64,000 bases of DNA from Saccharina japonica (GCA_008828725.1 MEHQ01002286.1:57742-121741); one strand, 5' to 3'; positions 11,592 to 24,400 are shown, counted from the stretch's first letter. Program-made: numbers and translations. The notes: generated by a model from the letters alone, not told the origin.

Positions 11592-13765
11592 GGCGTTTCG
11601 TTGAACGAGCCCAAGTCGATGCGACGTACATACCAAGTCATAAAAAAATCGCACAATGAGGGATTCAAGCCTGTGAGTGGCATGGTTGAACAAGTGTTCA
11701 TGGGTTTCTCACGGGACGTCCCATATGGGATATTCAATGCGACTATATTCAATATATTCGTACCCAAGGGATCCCGTGGGATATCCCATGAGGTACACGT
11801 TTTCCCACGGGAAGTTCCCATGGACCAATGGGACTTCGCATAGGACTTCCCACCATGGTATTATCAATGTAATTATAGTATGGTACTGCGTTTTCCATCC
11901 TCCAATCAATGTGCAGCATGAGCTTCGACATTGACCACTTGAAAAACATTCACAGATAGAAGAAAAATAAAACCACGGGAAACTAAACCGAAAAGGAAGC
12001 CTATACGTACTGTAGTACATGCACAAAATGGAACCCCCTTCTGTACCTGTTAATAGTGCTTCCAGCTTATCCTGCATCAATTTTCAATTGCTGTCCTTGC
12101 TCATTCCTTCTCAATAATATTGTACAAGCTCCACTGCTGTACCTTCTTCTACGCTTAACCCCTTAAGAACTAGTCCCACGATTTGTAGAGACAAATCACT
12201 TGGAATTAGTGTGGGACATTGTTTTCAGTTCTTAATGGGTTAATTCCCAAGCCGCGTCCAGGCTCTATGTCCAGGCCGTTGGCGTGACATGTCGTTTGCG
12301 TTATCCCATGGAGATCTTGTCCTACTTCCCATGCGAACCAAACGCCTCATGGGACATCCCACGACGTTTCCCGAGGAAAGTTTAAACGGGTTCCCATGGT
12401 ACACCGCGCACGCTACCACATGGGGTTATACCATACCGAAGGACGCCCTGTAGGACTTCCCGTGGGTGCACAGAAAGTCCTATGGAGAACCAAAACGAGG
12501 AATCCCGTGAGCTCCCACGGGATGTCTTCAAGAATCCCATGGGACATATCATTGTATGGCGATTCGGGAGATACACTCCCCTATGGGAATAGTTCTATGC
12601 GGCTTTTTACTTCCCCATGGGGTTTCCCATGGGCCTCCTCTGTGCCTTGTCTTCCCATGGAAAGGTGGCTATTACGGGGGTCCATACTAAATACCAGGTA
12701 GGACTTACCGTATATACAAAAACCTATCTATTTCCCAATTTTTACTAACAATATATTTGGTCCTATTTACTATGCCCCCCCGTAGTAGTTCCACAGAACG
12801 CTCGATGCACCTAATGAGGATCACGACTCATCTATCCCATCGGACGTCACCTGGGCTCCCATTAGAAATTCTACGGGTACCACAATCCATTCCACAGGAA
12901 GTCCCTTGACACGCCCCATGTGATATGACAAGTCCCATGTGAGATGGCAAGTCCCATGTTACATGGAAAGTTCCATGGGACACCCCATGGGAAGCTCAAC
13001 GCATCTCATGGGAAATACGACGCAACGCCCCGTGCGAAGTCTTAGGTACCCCGATGCACCCACGGGAAGTCCCACGGGATCTCACACGGAACATCTCAAC
13101 GGCCTTCCCAGGGAACGTTCAACAGAACAACTCATAGAATCGTATGTTTCCTCTCTGAGAAGCCCCATGAATTCCGATGGGTAAGCTCGACGGGAAGCAC
13201 AATGCATGCCATTAACGTTCCCATGGGACCTTATGCGACCTCCCATATAGGAATATAATGCATCCCATGGGAAGCACAATGATTTCCACGGGAAATCTCA
13301 TACGAACGCGATGCAAATCATGGGGAGTGCAATGTTTGGCGTGGGAAGTTTTACGGAACTTATCATGTCAAGACTTGTATTTCTCATGCTGAGATGCATT
13401 GCGCTTTGCATGACGTTTCCCATAGAGCATTTTACTTCCCATGAGATCCCGTGGAGCCCGACGGGACTGCCCGTGAGATGTCCTACATTCACATGGGAGT
13501 TTGCAAAAGATCCCGTGGGAAATCAAAAGTCCCATGAAAAGATCCACGGGATGCACTGTGTTTCCCATGGAACTTCGCATTGGAATTCATGGGACTTCCA
13601 CGACGAACTACTAGGTATAGGATCTCATAAGCTATTATGTGGCGCTGATCAACGAAATACCGTTGAGACGTCCCCCGGCATCCTGTGAGACATCTCATAG
13701 GGTGGGTGCATCATGGTACCTAGGACTTCACATGGAACACCACTCGGGGTACATCGTGCTTCTCA
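11592..13765 (-). repeat. IR2 right arm: CATGGGA-word element, inverted copy
   Basis: Reverse complement of 5751-7928. It begins GGCGTTTCGTTGAACGAG and ends CGTGCTTCTCA at 13765, and includes the inverted MITE at 12155-12243. Near-identity with the left arm over more than 2 kb implies recent duplication or ongoing gene conversion. The copy stops short of the 3' extension seen in the loop. Confidence 0.88.
12155..12243 (+). mobile_element. TTAA-bounded MITE (family T), copy 2 in the IR2 right arm
   Basis: Starts TTAACCCCTTAAGAACTAG and ends CAGTTCTTAATGGGTTAA, 89 bp. It is the mirror image of 7273-7361, so it was present before the inverted duplication. Confidence 0.7.
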
Positions 13766-14830
13766 TGGGATTCGTCGAGCTTTCCAGGGGGCATCCCATG
13801 CGACTTGCCATCTCTCGTGGGACTACAGTAGCTAGTCATGGGACTTGTCATCTTCCATGGGACTCCCCACAGGATGCATTGTGGTATCATACCCATAGGA
13901 CTTCCCGTGAGAGCCCGTGGGACGTCCCACGGGATGTATCGTGCTCCACATGAGATGCATCGGGCGTTCCATGGATCTTATCACCTTCACACCGGAAGAC
14001 ACAGGGGAGGCGTATAGGACTTCCCATGGGAGGTGACAGGCCGCACGAGATTTTCCATGGGAAGTGCATGACTCCATGGGCCATCACACGAGGCGTTCCA
14101 GATGGGACCCTGGAAGACATCCCCATGGGATGCCATGGGACTTCTTAACGGGACTCCCAACAGTATTTATGCGCACCCGTGGGAAGTCCCACGAGTCGTT
14201 CGATGACAATCCCATGCGGTAGCGTGTGCGATGTGCCATGGCAAACCGTGGGAAGTCCCATGGAAAGACCCGTGGGATATACCATGGGACGTTGGGTTCA
14301 CTTGGAAAGGAGGCCGAGATCCCAATGGAGATAAGACAACAAGAGTGTCATACGTAGAATAGGCCATGGGAATTCCCGTGGGAAGTCTCATCGGTCCATG
14401 GGAAACTCCAATGGGAAAACGAGTATTTCAAGGGAACTTCCCAAGGGAAAACGTGTGGTTCATCGGATATCCCATAGTATTCCATGAGATGGACTTTTTC
14501 TCATGGGTCGTCCCGTGGGATGATCCATGGGAATACCAGACAATGTGGAACACTGCCACACATAAAGTTGGTTCCCTCGTTGTGTTAATTGGTTGGTGCC
14601 TTAGCGCGAGTGCCAGCGCAGGTCCACTAATCGAATTTCAAAGTTTCGGATCGTTGTCGCAGCCAAATAACACCGAGTATAATACCTCATTTTCCTTGGG
14701 AATTCCTGTTCCTACTCGTATACTGATGTGGATTGAGGGATCGATATTTGAGCTGGACATTGTCGGAGGGGAAATGTCATATACTTACATACCTGGTATA
14801 TCGTGTCCTTCGAAGGTGAAAACTAATTAA
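13766..14830 (+). repeat. CATGGGA-word element, third (direct) copy
   Basis: From the last base of IR2 the TCCCATGGGA words continue, but the alignment now runs in the direct orientation of copy A: 13790-13990 matches about 6560-6760 (words GACTTGCCATCTC and GATGCATTGTGGT). The flank 14560-14830 matches about 7850-8130, including GAGCTGGACATTGTCGGAGG. It is more diverged than the palindrome arms. The 154-codon frame at 14366-14830 is a repeat by-product. Confidence 0.75.
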
Positions 14831-15026
14831 TGACTTGAATTAGTATGAATTAATTAAAAAAATGGCGTTGTATCGTAAGGTCAAGTGAATTTACCAAACG
14901 GGGGCCGGGTATATATGATACATACCACACCGGTGGCCCCGGTAGTCTATAATAGTGGTCTGCTTCAAATACTACTATTGATAGCATTGGTACCCGAGTT
15001 CATATCCCACCGTGGTGATATTTTTA
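14831..15026. other. Short spacer, no gene recognised
   Basis: AT-rich, with TATATATGATACATACCACA-type words. Nothing else visible. Confidence 0.4.
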
Positions 15027-15290
15027 CTTTATTTGCAACAATGAAAAGGGACCAATTGCTGAAAGCGCCTGTGTAGCGTGGGTAGGCGAAATTCGACGCG
15101 AGTCGACGAGGGAAGAAAGGGCTAAAACCTTTCTCGCGATGAAATTGTAAGACACGTACCGTAGTGGGGAGGGAGGGAGGGAGGAGAATAGTCTACTTAG
15201 TGACCCCGGATCTAAGTTACGACTATAAAGGGAGAGAGAAAAGAAGGGCGAATAAAATAAATGGGATGGGAAAATAGAACCAGGTCTATC
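15027..15290 (+). repeat. Dispersed repeat (family Q), copy 1
   Basis: Aligns directly with 35848-36110 and, inverted, with 24515-24685 and 24715-24885. Conserved words include GCGTGGGTAGGCGAAATTCG, GTCGACGAGGGAAGAA, a CGTACCGTAGTGGGG region and AGAGAGAAAAGAAGGGCGAA. No coding sense. Confidence 0.75.
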
Positions 15291-18139
15291 TGGGTATGTA
15301 TCTATATATACGAAGTGTACGTTCGTTCGACGTACGTGCGAGTGCTTCCTCTTAAATTCGCACTCATATTTGCTAGCTGCTTGACATCTAGGTCCCGCCT
15401 GTTATTTGTACTTCGTTTTGTGTGTTTCACGATGATATTGAGCCCGAGAACTACCGGGCGTCCCCGGCCTACGGCGACGATATAAAACACTACGATAACA
15501 TTGACAATATCTATACAACACAAATAATCATCCGTGGGGTAATCCCAGCCCAGATCTATCTCCTCCTTCTATATTCCCCTGAGCAGCGGTGGCTGGAAAT
15601 AGCGCGTTGTTACTCGTGACGCTTAGCTCACAACGCGCATGCATATCTATATTATGTACACGAGGGCAAACAAAGAGGGCACCAAGAAGCTAAAAAACAA
15701 ACAGATGGGGCTGGGCGTGCCAAACGAAGCACGCCTCCTTATAGTAACACTTCCTCCAATGGTATGTTGCGCGGGGCGGTACTTCAACCTTGTCGGGCGG
15801 GCTTCGTTCGAGCCAGCTACCCCTGTCATTCGCCGGCTCCAGGAACGTCAACTTGAGCTTGAACACCACCCCCACGCTATACATTTGTAGTACAGTCCAC
15901 TCATACAGCCAGTCCGAAGGCCTAATCACTGCCCGGAACGCAGAGGAGTCGCTTCGACCAGGTTGCGTTCATGAACTCACTCCACATCCACCGACGTAGC
16001 CCACTCGCTCAGCTTCGCCCAGTAAGGTCCGTTCCCTACGTGCTCCCACTTATGGTTGGATCAGTCACGACTTCCAGGCCGGCCGCAGGCGAAGCATGGC
16101 ATCGACAAAATGAAAATGCCGACATCCCATATCCCACTACCAAACATCCGAATACCCATAGAACTCCAGAATCTCCCCGATGGTTGTCTCCTATTGTGTG
16201 TATTGCAGGCACAATCGACATCCTCCCTGCTTTGCAATCGATACTGTGCAGCACAACATCACTGTAGTATCAATAGCTCAGGAAAAACCAAACCAGTGTA
16301 TCAAGTCCAACAAATCACTATCCTCCCTGCAAGGTCAACGGCATGGCAATAAAGCCTCGCAATAACATGCTCACTTCGCAATCACTCCGAAAACCGGAAG
16401 CCAATATCCAGAACCATTATCACAAATCTCAAATTCGAAATAATATCCAGACTACCGAGAAAATTTAAAGAACCGAGTACCAGAAATTCAATAAAATCCA
16501 ATAAAAGTCAAATACCTAAATCTGAACCATACTGACTTCAACTTCAGCATGCCCCTGTCAACCGACGATACAGCTTTCCAGATGTCACGGTCATCGGCTA
16601 AATAAAATAGGGACGGTGCAGTTTATCCGCGCAGTAGAATCCATAAAAATACTGGCTTCAGTTTAATCATCTCCCTGTCAATCAACACACAGTTTTCCCG
16701 GGGATACGGTCTTTGGCTGAATGAAGCAGGGACGATAAAGCAGCTCTGCACGCAAACATGAAATTTCCCTAATGCCCGAAAACCCTCAATCGCAAACCTC
16801 AACCAGAAACCCCAGAAACTCCAGAAACCCAATCCTAGTCCTCATTTCTCAAATCCGCGTTTAACCAATCAAGTAATCAATGTATTACGGATACACCAGA
16901 GGGAATACCCATTACAAAGTGTCATAAGGAAGTCTCAGCAATTTCGAATCCATTATTCTACCAGGTGAAAATCAAAATGTCATTCATGTACTCGTAGCAA
17001 CTTCGGGAATTTTCCAGGAAACCTCCTACAAACCATAAATACCCCGTGCCTAGCCTCGGGACATTGCCATTCTACCATATATATAACCCGAAAGACAGCA
17101 CCCCCCGCTTCGAGACCACACGTCCCTACACGAGCACACCCCGTGATAAATGTTTTTGACTATATTTTTTTATCGTCGCTATATCACCGGGGGCACGTTC
17201 AACACCACACCCCCTACGGAGGTGCGTCTGAAAACAGCATCAAACACCAAAATTATCAATCCGCCTGGTGGATGCCATTCACCCTTACCACTTGCTGCTA
17301 CTCCTCCTACTGTGCCCTACGGCCCAACCACCGGCGCCGGTAGTAGTAGGCTTGTGGCCAACCACGGAACTTGTCGCGTGCCATTGTAGCATAATATCGA
17401 AAACAAACCAGTGCGCAATGCTATATGTGGTATACGGTGTATTGTCCGGGGCGTCAGCTAGAAACATAAGTTTCATGTGATCATGGTAGGGTTTTCAGCG
17501 GGGCAAGGGCCTCTGAAGTGCAATCTACGGGAGTTTAGGAAACCATTTAATTCGTATGGTGGTACCTGTATTCAAGGCATACGGTAGCTAGGGCTCCGGT
17601 GCCTGTTCCGTGATGTGCAATGTGACCTGGAAAGCGTGTTGTGCCCACGCGCCGCAGGCATGTAGCTCCCCCACACCCCCCCCTCCGCGAGGGCCGCGGG
17701 AAGCAAACGAAAGCGACAATTGCGTTAATATTCGCCCCCTAAAACCACTTGACAAAGTGTGCATATATGTATAGACATCTAAACAGTTGTTTACCATAGG
17801 GATGATCAAACAGGTGTCTCAATCGTCTTTCCCGCGGGAAAGACATACCGAATGGGTTTTTCACCAGCTAGCTGCGGTCAAGGTTGCGCGGCGTGAAACC
17901 TCGTGTTGCGATGCGCGCCACGCGCCTCCCGACGCCTGTTGCGCTAAACAGCAACGAATTCCAATCCGGAAGTTGCGCCAGCGCAACAGCCACTTCATGC
18001 CCTACCGGTAGCCGTTCTGCGGCATTGCAGAAGAGCGGGGATCTATGCTGTAATTTCCTTTTTCAGGCGGGGGCTTTACCATCGCCGGCGCTATTGAGTG
18101 GGAATGAAAAATACTAGCTGGTTTCAGACTGAAGCATCT
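15291..18139. other. Intergenic with an unassigned minus-strand frame and a tandem pair
   Basis: A minus-strand open frame of about 95 codons (about 15690-15975) has protein-like composition with the segment RPSDWLYEWTVLQMYS; I recognise no family, and it could be an exon or an old transposon fragment. 16528-16630 and 16651-16750 form a diverged tandem pair of about 125 bp (words ACTGGCTTCAGTTTAATCAT, CCCTGTCAA and GGCTAAAT/GGCTGAAT). 17140-17230 holds a weak copy of family S (CCCCGTGATAA and TATCACCGGGGG). 17920-18110 weakly resembles the reverse of about 50240-50460. No supported gene. Confidence 0.45.
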
Positions 18140-18470
18140 CACATATTAGCAAATTCCTTGCTGCCAGTACCCCCCCCTTTGTTGTCGACCCCCTTGCTGT
18201 CACACCATCTGCAGTCTGGCCGAGGTCTTCTAACGCGCTAATTATCACTACAGTCAGCACACCCCCTCAGTACCACACATCTTCAATACCACGCCCCCTC
18301 GTTACCTAGCTGCGGAGCTACCGCGCATGGTGATTATCACCGGGGATACACCACTAGGGATACGTTAGATACTACACCCTTCTACAACAACAGCACACCC
18401 CGTGATCATATTTTTAAACGTCGAATTGTTATCACCGGGGTGTGCAATCTTCTGTGTTATACGGTGGTAG
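18140..18470 (+). repeat. Dispersed repeat (family S), diverged copy
   Basis: Aligns with 60010-60330 and, inverted, with about 49138-49500 at the inner ends of the IR3 arms. Shared words include TTTGTTG with CGACCCCCTTGCTGTCACA, ACACCCCCTC, AGCTGCGGAGCT, GGTGATTATCACCGGGG and TATCACCGGGGTGTGC. The copy here is clearly older than the arm copies. Confidence 0.65.
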
Positions 18471-20212
18471 TCTTCACTACTGCTTTCATTCGAAAACGTA
18501 ACATATCCATCCGTGGTTCGGTTCCAGGCCGACCGCAGTTATGCAGATCAACTTGTCATCGGGGCGACATGACCCCCCCTAGCCATGAGCTGCGGATATC
18601 ATCAAGAACCTTTGAGCTACTTAAGGGGCATGACGGGACGAAAACCAGTGCATGCCAAGCTCCGGAGGGTACCCTTTGTACACCAAGCAACACTGACTCG
18701 AGAATAGCATTTTAGCCAACCCATAAGTCGCCAGTGGACGGAAAGCAAACCAAATTATTTCAATCACCAGGATTCGTACGCAGTGACCAGACAGGCAGCA
18801 CTTCAACAACTTTATCATAATGCTTCGGTAGCAAGGAACACAGGTTGTCATTGAGATATTATTACGTGCTATTGTTCCCCCCTGCCCTACGTACGTACAT
18901 AGCAACCCATCTCATACATGCAACTACCCGCTATGAGAGAGGGGGGGAGGGGGAGAGGGAGGGCACACACAGTCAACCCGCAATCCTTCAAAATAATTCA
19001 ATCAATAGTGCATGCTTGTAATCCACCGTTGCACCACAGCGTGTGCGTTTCAATATGTTATCAACCATGAGGTATCCATACGGTAGTGCTGTTGTCTATG
19101 CACATGATACCTGGCACCACGTACGTCTTGTTAAGGACGGCAGCCTTCACCACCACGCTGCACCACTGCTTCTTGTGAAATATTCTTGCCCCCACCCAGT
19201 CAATGCCCCGACACACACAGCGTACACCCGTACCTATTGCTCGGACACAGCTTGCACCATCGGGACTACAGCACGGCCATCTGTGATCCCGTATACCAAC
19301 TCTAACCCCACCACCTCGTGCCACTTCTCCATTTCCAATTGGACCGCCACCTCCAGCTCCACCACCGCCTTGCGCCCCTCCTATCTCCAACGACACCGGC
19401 CGATCGAAAGTGTCCCGACGAGTCCCCCTGCACCACCTCTACACCACTGCCATTCACCTTCGGCAAAGGCCACCGCAGCACGACGAGCTGTCAGAGGAAC
19501 TTGCTGTGTGTACATCAGTTTATAGGAGGCGGCCACAATGCATGCATGCATGCATGCATATCACTCATGAGGGGAGCTTTGCTCCGAACTCTCGTCATAG
19601 CCCAACATGCCCGACACCAAAACACATCGATTGCATTAGTCTAGAGCTTTCCCCGCCAGCCTTCCTTGCTGGGCAAGTACACGCCACGTTCACGCTCATT
19701 CCACGTTCGTGCACTGACTGACCGTAGTACCACGCAGCCTGCGGTCCTCGCTGGTGAGACATCGTGTAGCGCTGTCCTAACTGGTACTCTCCGTGTGTAG
19801 TACAGCGCTGGAGGTAGCATTACGACCTATTAGGGAGCTAGCAAAGAGTTGTGGGCTCTCCCAGCCCACGGCCCACCCTTACATACCGGCGTTTCATCTC
19901 CGGGTTGGATTCATATTGTCCCCTTAGATCATCACGCCCAGCCCTTTCCTGGAAACCCTCGGACGCATGAAAAACCGCCTCAACACATCCCGTAAGTACT
20001 GTTCCGCCCAGAGCAGTAGTAGAGGCCTTGCGTTTTTACTACCCGTACTGCTGTGATACGGCTGCTACTACCAAGGGTTCTAGGTGATCACGTGTGGTTT
20101 GTGGGAGGTGTGTCGATCGCGTGCGAGGTTGGTTTGTGGCGTAGTGCAGGTCTGAGGAAAGTTTGCCACCGTGCACACGGACGGGAGCACATCCTCATTA
20201 CTTTGACTCTCC
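18471..20212. other. Intergenic with long low-complexity frames, no supported gene
   Basis: Overlapping frames at 19043-19525 (+, His/Ser/Thr/Pro-rich) and 19061-19396 (-, Gly-rich) arise from a CCACC-rich tract. Neither carries a domain I recognise and they cannot both be genes. A short (ATGC)n run lies at about 19537-19560 and a GAGGGGG-rich run at 18935-18965. Confidence 0.45.
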
Positions 20213-22400
20213 TAGTTTTTCCGTGGGATCCCACGGAGCTACCCGTGGGATGCATTATATTCCCATGGGAAGTCGCATTAGGTCCCATAGGAAGTCGAAA
20301 GTCCCGTGAAAACGTTGATCGGGATGCATTGTGTTTCCCGTCGAGCTTACCCATCGGAATGCATAGGACTTTCTCAGGGAGGAAGGCATACGATCCTATG
20401 AGCTGTTCTGGGGGACGTACCCTGGGAATACCGTTCAGACGATCCCGTAGGACCTCCCGTGGGATGCATCGGGGTACCGAGGACTTCCCACGGGGCGTTG
20501 CATCGTGTTTCCCATGAGATGCGTTGAGCTTTCCATGGGGGTTCCGCTGGGACGTGTCATTTCACATGGGACTTACCATCTCACAGGCGACTTGTCATAT
20601 CACATGGGGCTTGTCAATGGACTTCCCACGTTATGACCTGTGATACCCATAGAACATCCCATGGGGGCCCATGGCACGTCGGATGGAATGCATCGTGTTC
20701 CACATGAGGTGCATCGAGCGTCCTATGGAACTAACCACCTTTACTTGGGAACACGAGGCCCAAACATAGTCCATGGGGCATCCCATGGGAGGTGAAAAGT
20801 CCCATGGAACTTCCCATGGGAATAATATCATCCCAGTCAGGGTCGTCCCGTAAGATGTCCCATGGGGTTTTCGAAGACATCCCGTGGGAGATCACGAGAC
20901 CCCTTGTTTGGGCTCGGACCTATGTGCACCCACGGGAAGCCATACGGGACGTACTTCGTTATGGTAACCCTATGTGGTAGCGTGTGCGGTGTACCATGTG
21001 GACCCGTGGGAAATTCCTCGGCAAACGTCGTGGGATATCCCATGAGGCTTGGTTCACATATGGGAAGTATAGGACAGGATCCCCATGGGATAACACAAAC
21101 GAAATGCCACGCCGATAGCGTGGAGACGGAGCCTGGACGCCGCTTGGGATTTAGGAGTACAAGAAGGTAGCCAAAACCAGCAACTGACATTTGAAGTGCA
21201 CAGAGGATAATACGCTGGAAGCAGCATGTACAGAAGAGGGTTAGATTTTGTGCATATACTAGGTTTCCCTAGAAGGTTCGGTGTTCCTTGGATGTATTTT
21301 TCTTATTTCGGGAGTGCATATATGTGATCAACGTGGAAGCTTATGCTGCACATTGATTGGAGGATGGAAAACGCAACAATAGTATCATACAAGAATGTCA
21401 TAGATAATACCATAGGAAGTCCCATGCGAAGTCCCATTAGTTCTTGGGAACTTCCCGCGGGAAAACGTGCACCTCAGGGGATATCCCACGGGACCCCCTG
21501 GGGATGAGTATTGCATATATTGTCACATGGGCTGTCCCATGGAGCGTCCCGTGAGAAAACCAGACATTGTGCAAGAACTGCCACACACAGGCTTGATGCC
21601 CTCGTCGTGGTGTGGGTTGTTGGTTACTTGGTACGTACCGCCGGGGCAAGTTCATCCGTCGAAATATCGAAACTTCGACATTCCGGACGGTCGTCTAAAG
21701 CGTATAGCTTCCTTCCAAAATTCCTCTTTGGGATTTATGTTGTCTATGATATAATACGTACGCACTTGGAAGTTTTTGATTTGAGAATAATATTTTTAAA
21801 TGGTTATTATTGATATGTGGCTTAGGGAGTTGACATTGGAGCTGGAGATTGTGGAAGGGCAAGTGTTCATCTGGTATGAGTACGGTAACAAATTCAAAGC
21901 AACATGCCACCCTTTTGTATTTGATCGGTGAAACGTCGTTTAGGATTCGGTGAAGGCATTCATTAAGGGAGACGGCATTCTTTGGTATTCGTTTGTCAAG
22001 TACTCAGGTGAGGTACTTGTATGATTTATAGGTATTATATTTATATATGTGAATGGTGTACTATGATGGTTGAGAAAGAAGATGCACATTGATTGTCAGA
22101 TGGCAAAAGAGGGATAATATATAATATCATCAGTAGTAATCTGAAATTAACTCATTTCCGACGACACAGACGACACCGAACGAACGAACAACAGCAAGCT
22201 GGCAGTCGCATCATTTTGTTGCGTTACATCTATCTGTGCCAACCAATCCCCCCACCCCTTCCATGAGCAATCCTTCTCTTTTAAGCTATATTTTGTGCGA
22301 CGCGCTATGATAACATTGTAACATGATACGAGTAGCACCGACCAGAACCGACCTACCACACAGAATCTCCAGATCAGACATTTATTTAGACATCTTGTTT
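20213..22400 (+). repeat. CATGGGA-word element, diverged direct copy B
   Basis: Co-linear with about 6240-8420. It carries TCCCATGGGA-type words to 21560, then the shared segment GTGATCAACGTGGAAGCTTA and GCACATTGATTGGAGGATGG (about 21330-21370), and then the 3' part ending with CCGACGACACAGACGACACC. It lacks the TTAA MITE found in copy A, so that MITE is a later insertion in copy A. Length is about 2.2 kb. No coding frame is preserved relative to copy A, which supports a non-coding, non-autonomous element. Confidence 0.75.
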
Positions 22401-22792
22401 TATTTTATTTTTTCATATTTTTTAATTTATATTTTATATTTTATATTGATTTGTTCTGATTGTGTTTACGTCTTAATAGCCCCCCTTTGCCCGTCTGCCC
22501 CCCCCCTCTCCTGTTGTTGTTGATGTTTGTCTGCTGCATCGTCCATACCCCACCAGCTGGATACTTGCTGGTATTGCAGTATTCTTTATTTGTTTGATCC
22601 GCTTGTTGATACGCTATGACACGTACTTTCATTTACAGGGGTAACTGCTGTCGAGCTATTATGTCGGTTGATCCACTTCACCAATACAAAACAAATTTGC
22701 AGTTCGTACTACAGCATAATAACTGCTACTCAACGGGGTGCCCCCTGGTCCCATTTACTTCTTAGACCTGGACTGGTGCTACGGTAGGGGGG
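22401..22792. other. AT-rich tract and spacer
   Basis: 22400-22450 is almost pure A/T (TATTTTATTTTTTCATATTT). The rest holds no recognised gene; a G17 run at about 22786-22802 borders the next repeat. Confidence 0.5.
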
Positions 22793-23296
22793 GGGGGGGG
22801 GGTGTACTCATGTTGTGCACGGCCGTAGTCATATGACCATAGACCCTCGCATCCCTACAATGCCGGGACGGAGCGCGCTGGGTTTTCACCAACCAGGCAG
22901 ACATTGCTTGCACCAAGCGCGAAACGCCGTGAGGTATTGGGCGAGTCGCATGGAGGGTGAGCTGCATCCTGCTAAGAACCGCCTCTGAGGCGGACTTGCA
23001 TATGGACGACAGCTTCAATGAGTTAATTTAATTTCTGGTGTGGCCACTTCCGGAGACAGCAATGGGTTTTACTATGTAACTGCCTCGCGGACGCCTTACC
23101 ATATTAACACTACGTGATACGACCATTCCCCTTGTGCGGAACAAAGATTCTCCACCCCGCACAAATGATCTACTCGACCGCCAGCTTTGGTGACCGCCAA
23201 AAAAAATAACAAAAAAAAACGGCACCCTGGTTGTCTAGCTCACGCAGCGAGTGGTGTGTTTTACAGCGTCGTTGCCAACCGACGCCAACCCAACCT
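22793..23296 (-). repeat. IR4 left copy: 500-bp segment inverted at 42.5 kb
   Basis: Reverse complement of 42497-42997 with near identity: open frames at 22779-23018 (-) and 42772-43005 (+) give the same 73 residues, differing only at the extreme C-terminus. Both copies are bordered by a G/C homopolymer on one side. No function is evident; the sequence resembles no RNA I can name. Confidence 0.85.
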
Positions 23297-24229
23297 ATAA
23301 ATATATCATATATTTATATGACGGGAGGGGGGTCGCTTTTACGTCCATGCTTTTCAGCGGATGAGAGCCACTCCGCCGAGTGACCACCATAATATTTATT
23401 CGTGTTTGTTTTGGTATTAGCGTTGGACGTTTTCAAGATATGCACCACCACCATGGTATGTATGCTTGCTACTCTGCGACAACAACATTTTCCTGCGTCC
23501 AGTTTGGAGTGAGATACAGAGCCACTCGCCCGAGTGGAGTAAAGGTGGTAGTGAAAATCAGGCTACTCCCCCTACCGTAGCACCCACATCCCTGGCAGCC
23601 CTTCCCATTTGGCACTCAAGCCCCGACTAAAGACGACCCCTTTCTTGGCCGTTCTTCACGTTCCTGGCAGATAGGCAGGGAATGCTGGACTGAATTTGCA
23701 GCAGTGATTTTTCGACCCGCTGGTTGACCCGCTATGACGCTTACTTGTTTTTACACGTGATGAGTATCTATCTGCTGTCGAGTTATATCGGTTGATTCAT
23801 TTCATTATTATTATCTTTGCCATCCGACAATGTGCAGCATGATCTTCAGCTTTGATCACTCATAAAATTCCCAAAAGCAGAAAACCACTTCATCAATACA
23901 AAAACAAATTTGCAGTTCGTACTACAACTACTCTACGTGCTGCTGTGCCCTTGTTCCATTTGACACTTTGACCCGCGCCTGCCCTTCACGTTTGGCACTC
24001 AAACTCAGACTAAACGCCCGACGCACGTTACTACGGTGAAGGTGTAAGGTGTAAGCACCATGATTGTTCTGAGGGTAGTCACTCGAGGAACTATTATTAT
24101 ACGTAGCTCACCCACAAACTGATTTTGGAGCAGTACAAAAGTGCTAATTTATGACCAATCCCACGGCCTACTACGTGTAATAAAGTGAAATGTTCTGCAA
24201 GAAAATAACGATATTCCGACGATTTAGGG
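23297..24229. other. Intergenic, no gene recognised
   Basis: Contains an inverted short match (about 23825-23865, words CCGACAATGTGCAGCATGAT and TTGATCACTCATAA) to the CATGGGA element core at 7590-7625, so a small fragment of that family is present. Nothing coding stands out. Confidence 0.45.
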
Positions 24230-24316
24230 TTAACCCCTTAAGAACTGGTCGCCCGTTTTTGGGGACAAACTACTTGGAATTAGTGTGGGATAAGTTTTCA
24301 GTTCTGAATGGGTTAA
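24230..24316 (+). mobile_element. TTAA-bounded MITE (family T), solitary copy
   Basis: 87 bp. The left end is TTAACCCCTTAAGAACTGG and the right end CAGTTCTGAATGGGTTAA. The interior TTGGAATTAGTGTGGGA is shared with the other copies. It lies outside the CATGGGA element, which shows the family is mobile in its own right. Confidence 0.75.
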
Positions 24317-24400
24317 GGAGCCTTTAATAGGTCATTCAGATAATAATGTTTCAGCCGAAAATTGCTAACTCTTTCGTAGCACGCGTCGCCCCCTGAAGGT
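24313..24400 (+). repeat. Dispersed repeat fragment (family R)
   Basis: GTTAAGGAGCC, ATAATGTTTCAGCCGAAAA and TCGTAGCACGCGTCG match the R-family words found at 50027-50160 and elsewhere near 50 kb. It abuts the MITE. Confidence 0.5.

Noticed and set aside
14366..14830. 154-codon frame after the third CATGGGA copy
   Set aside because: It lies in the repeat and its equivalents in the other copies are not conserved in frame.
19043..19525. 160-codon frame, His/Ser/Thr/Pro-rich, opposite a Gly-rich minus-strand frame
   Set aside because: Compositional artefact of a CCACC-rich tract; no domain, and the two strands cannot both code.
22793..23296. Possible 18S or 5S rRNA fragment because of a GTAGTCATATGAC-like word
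   Set aside because: Only that short word matches; the flanking sequence does not follow rRNA.
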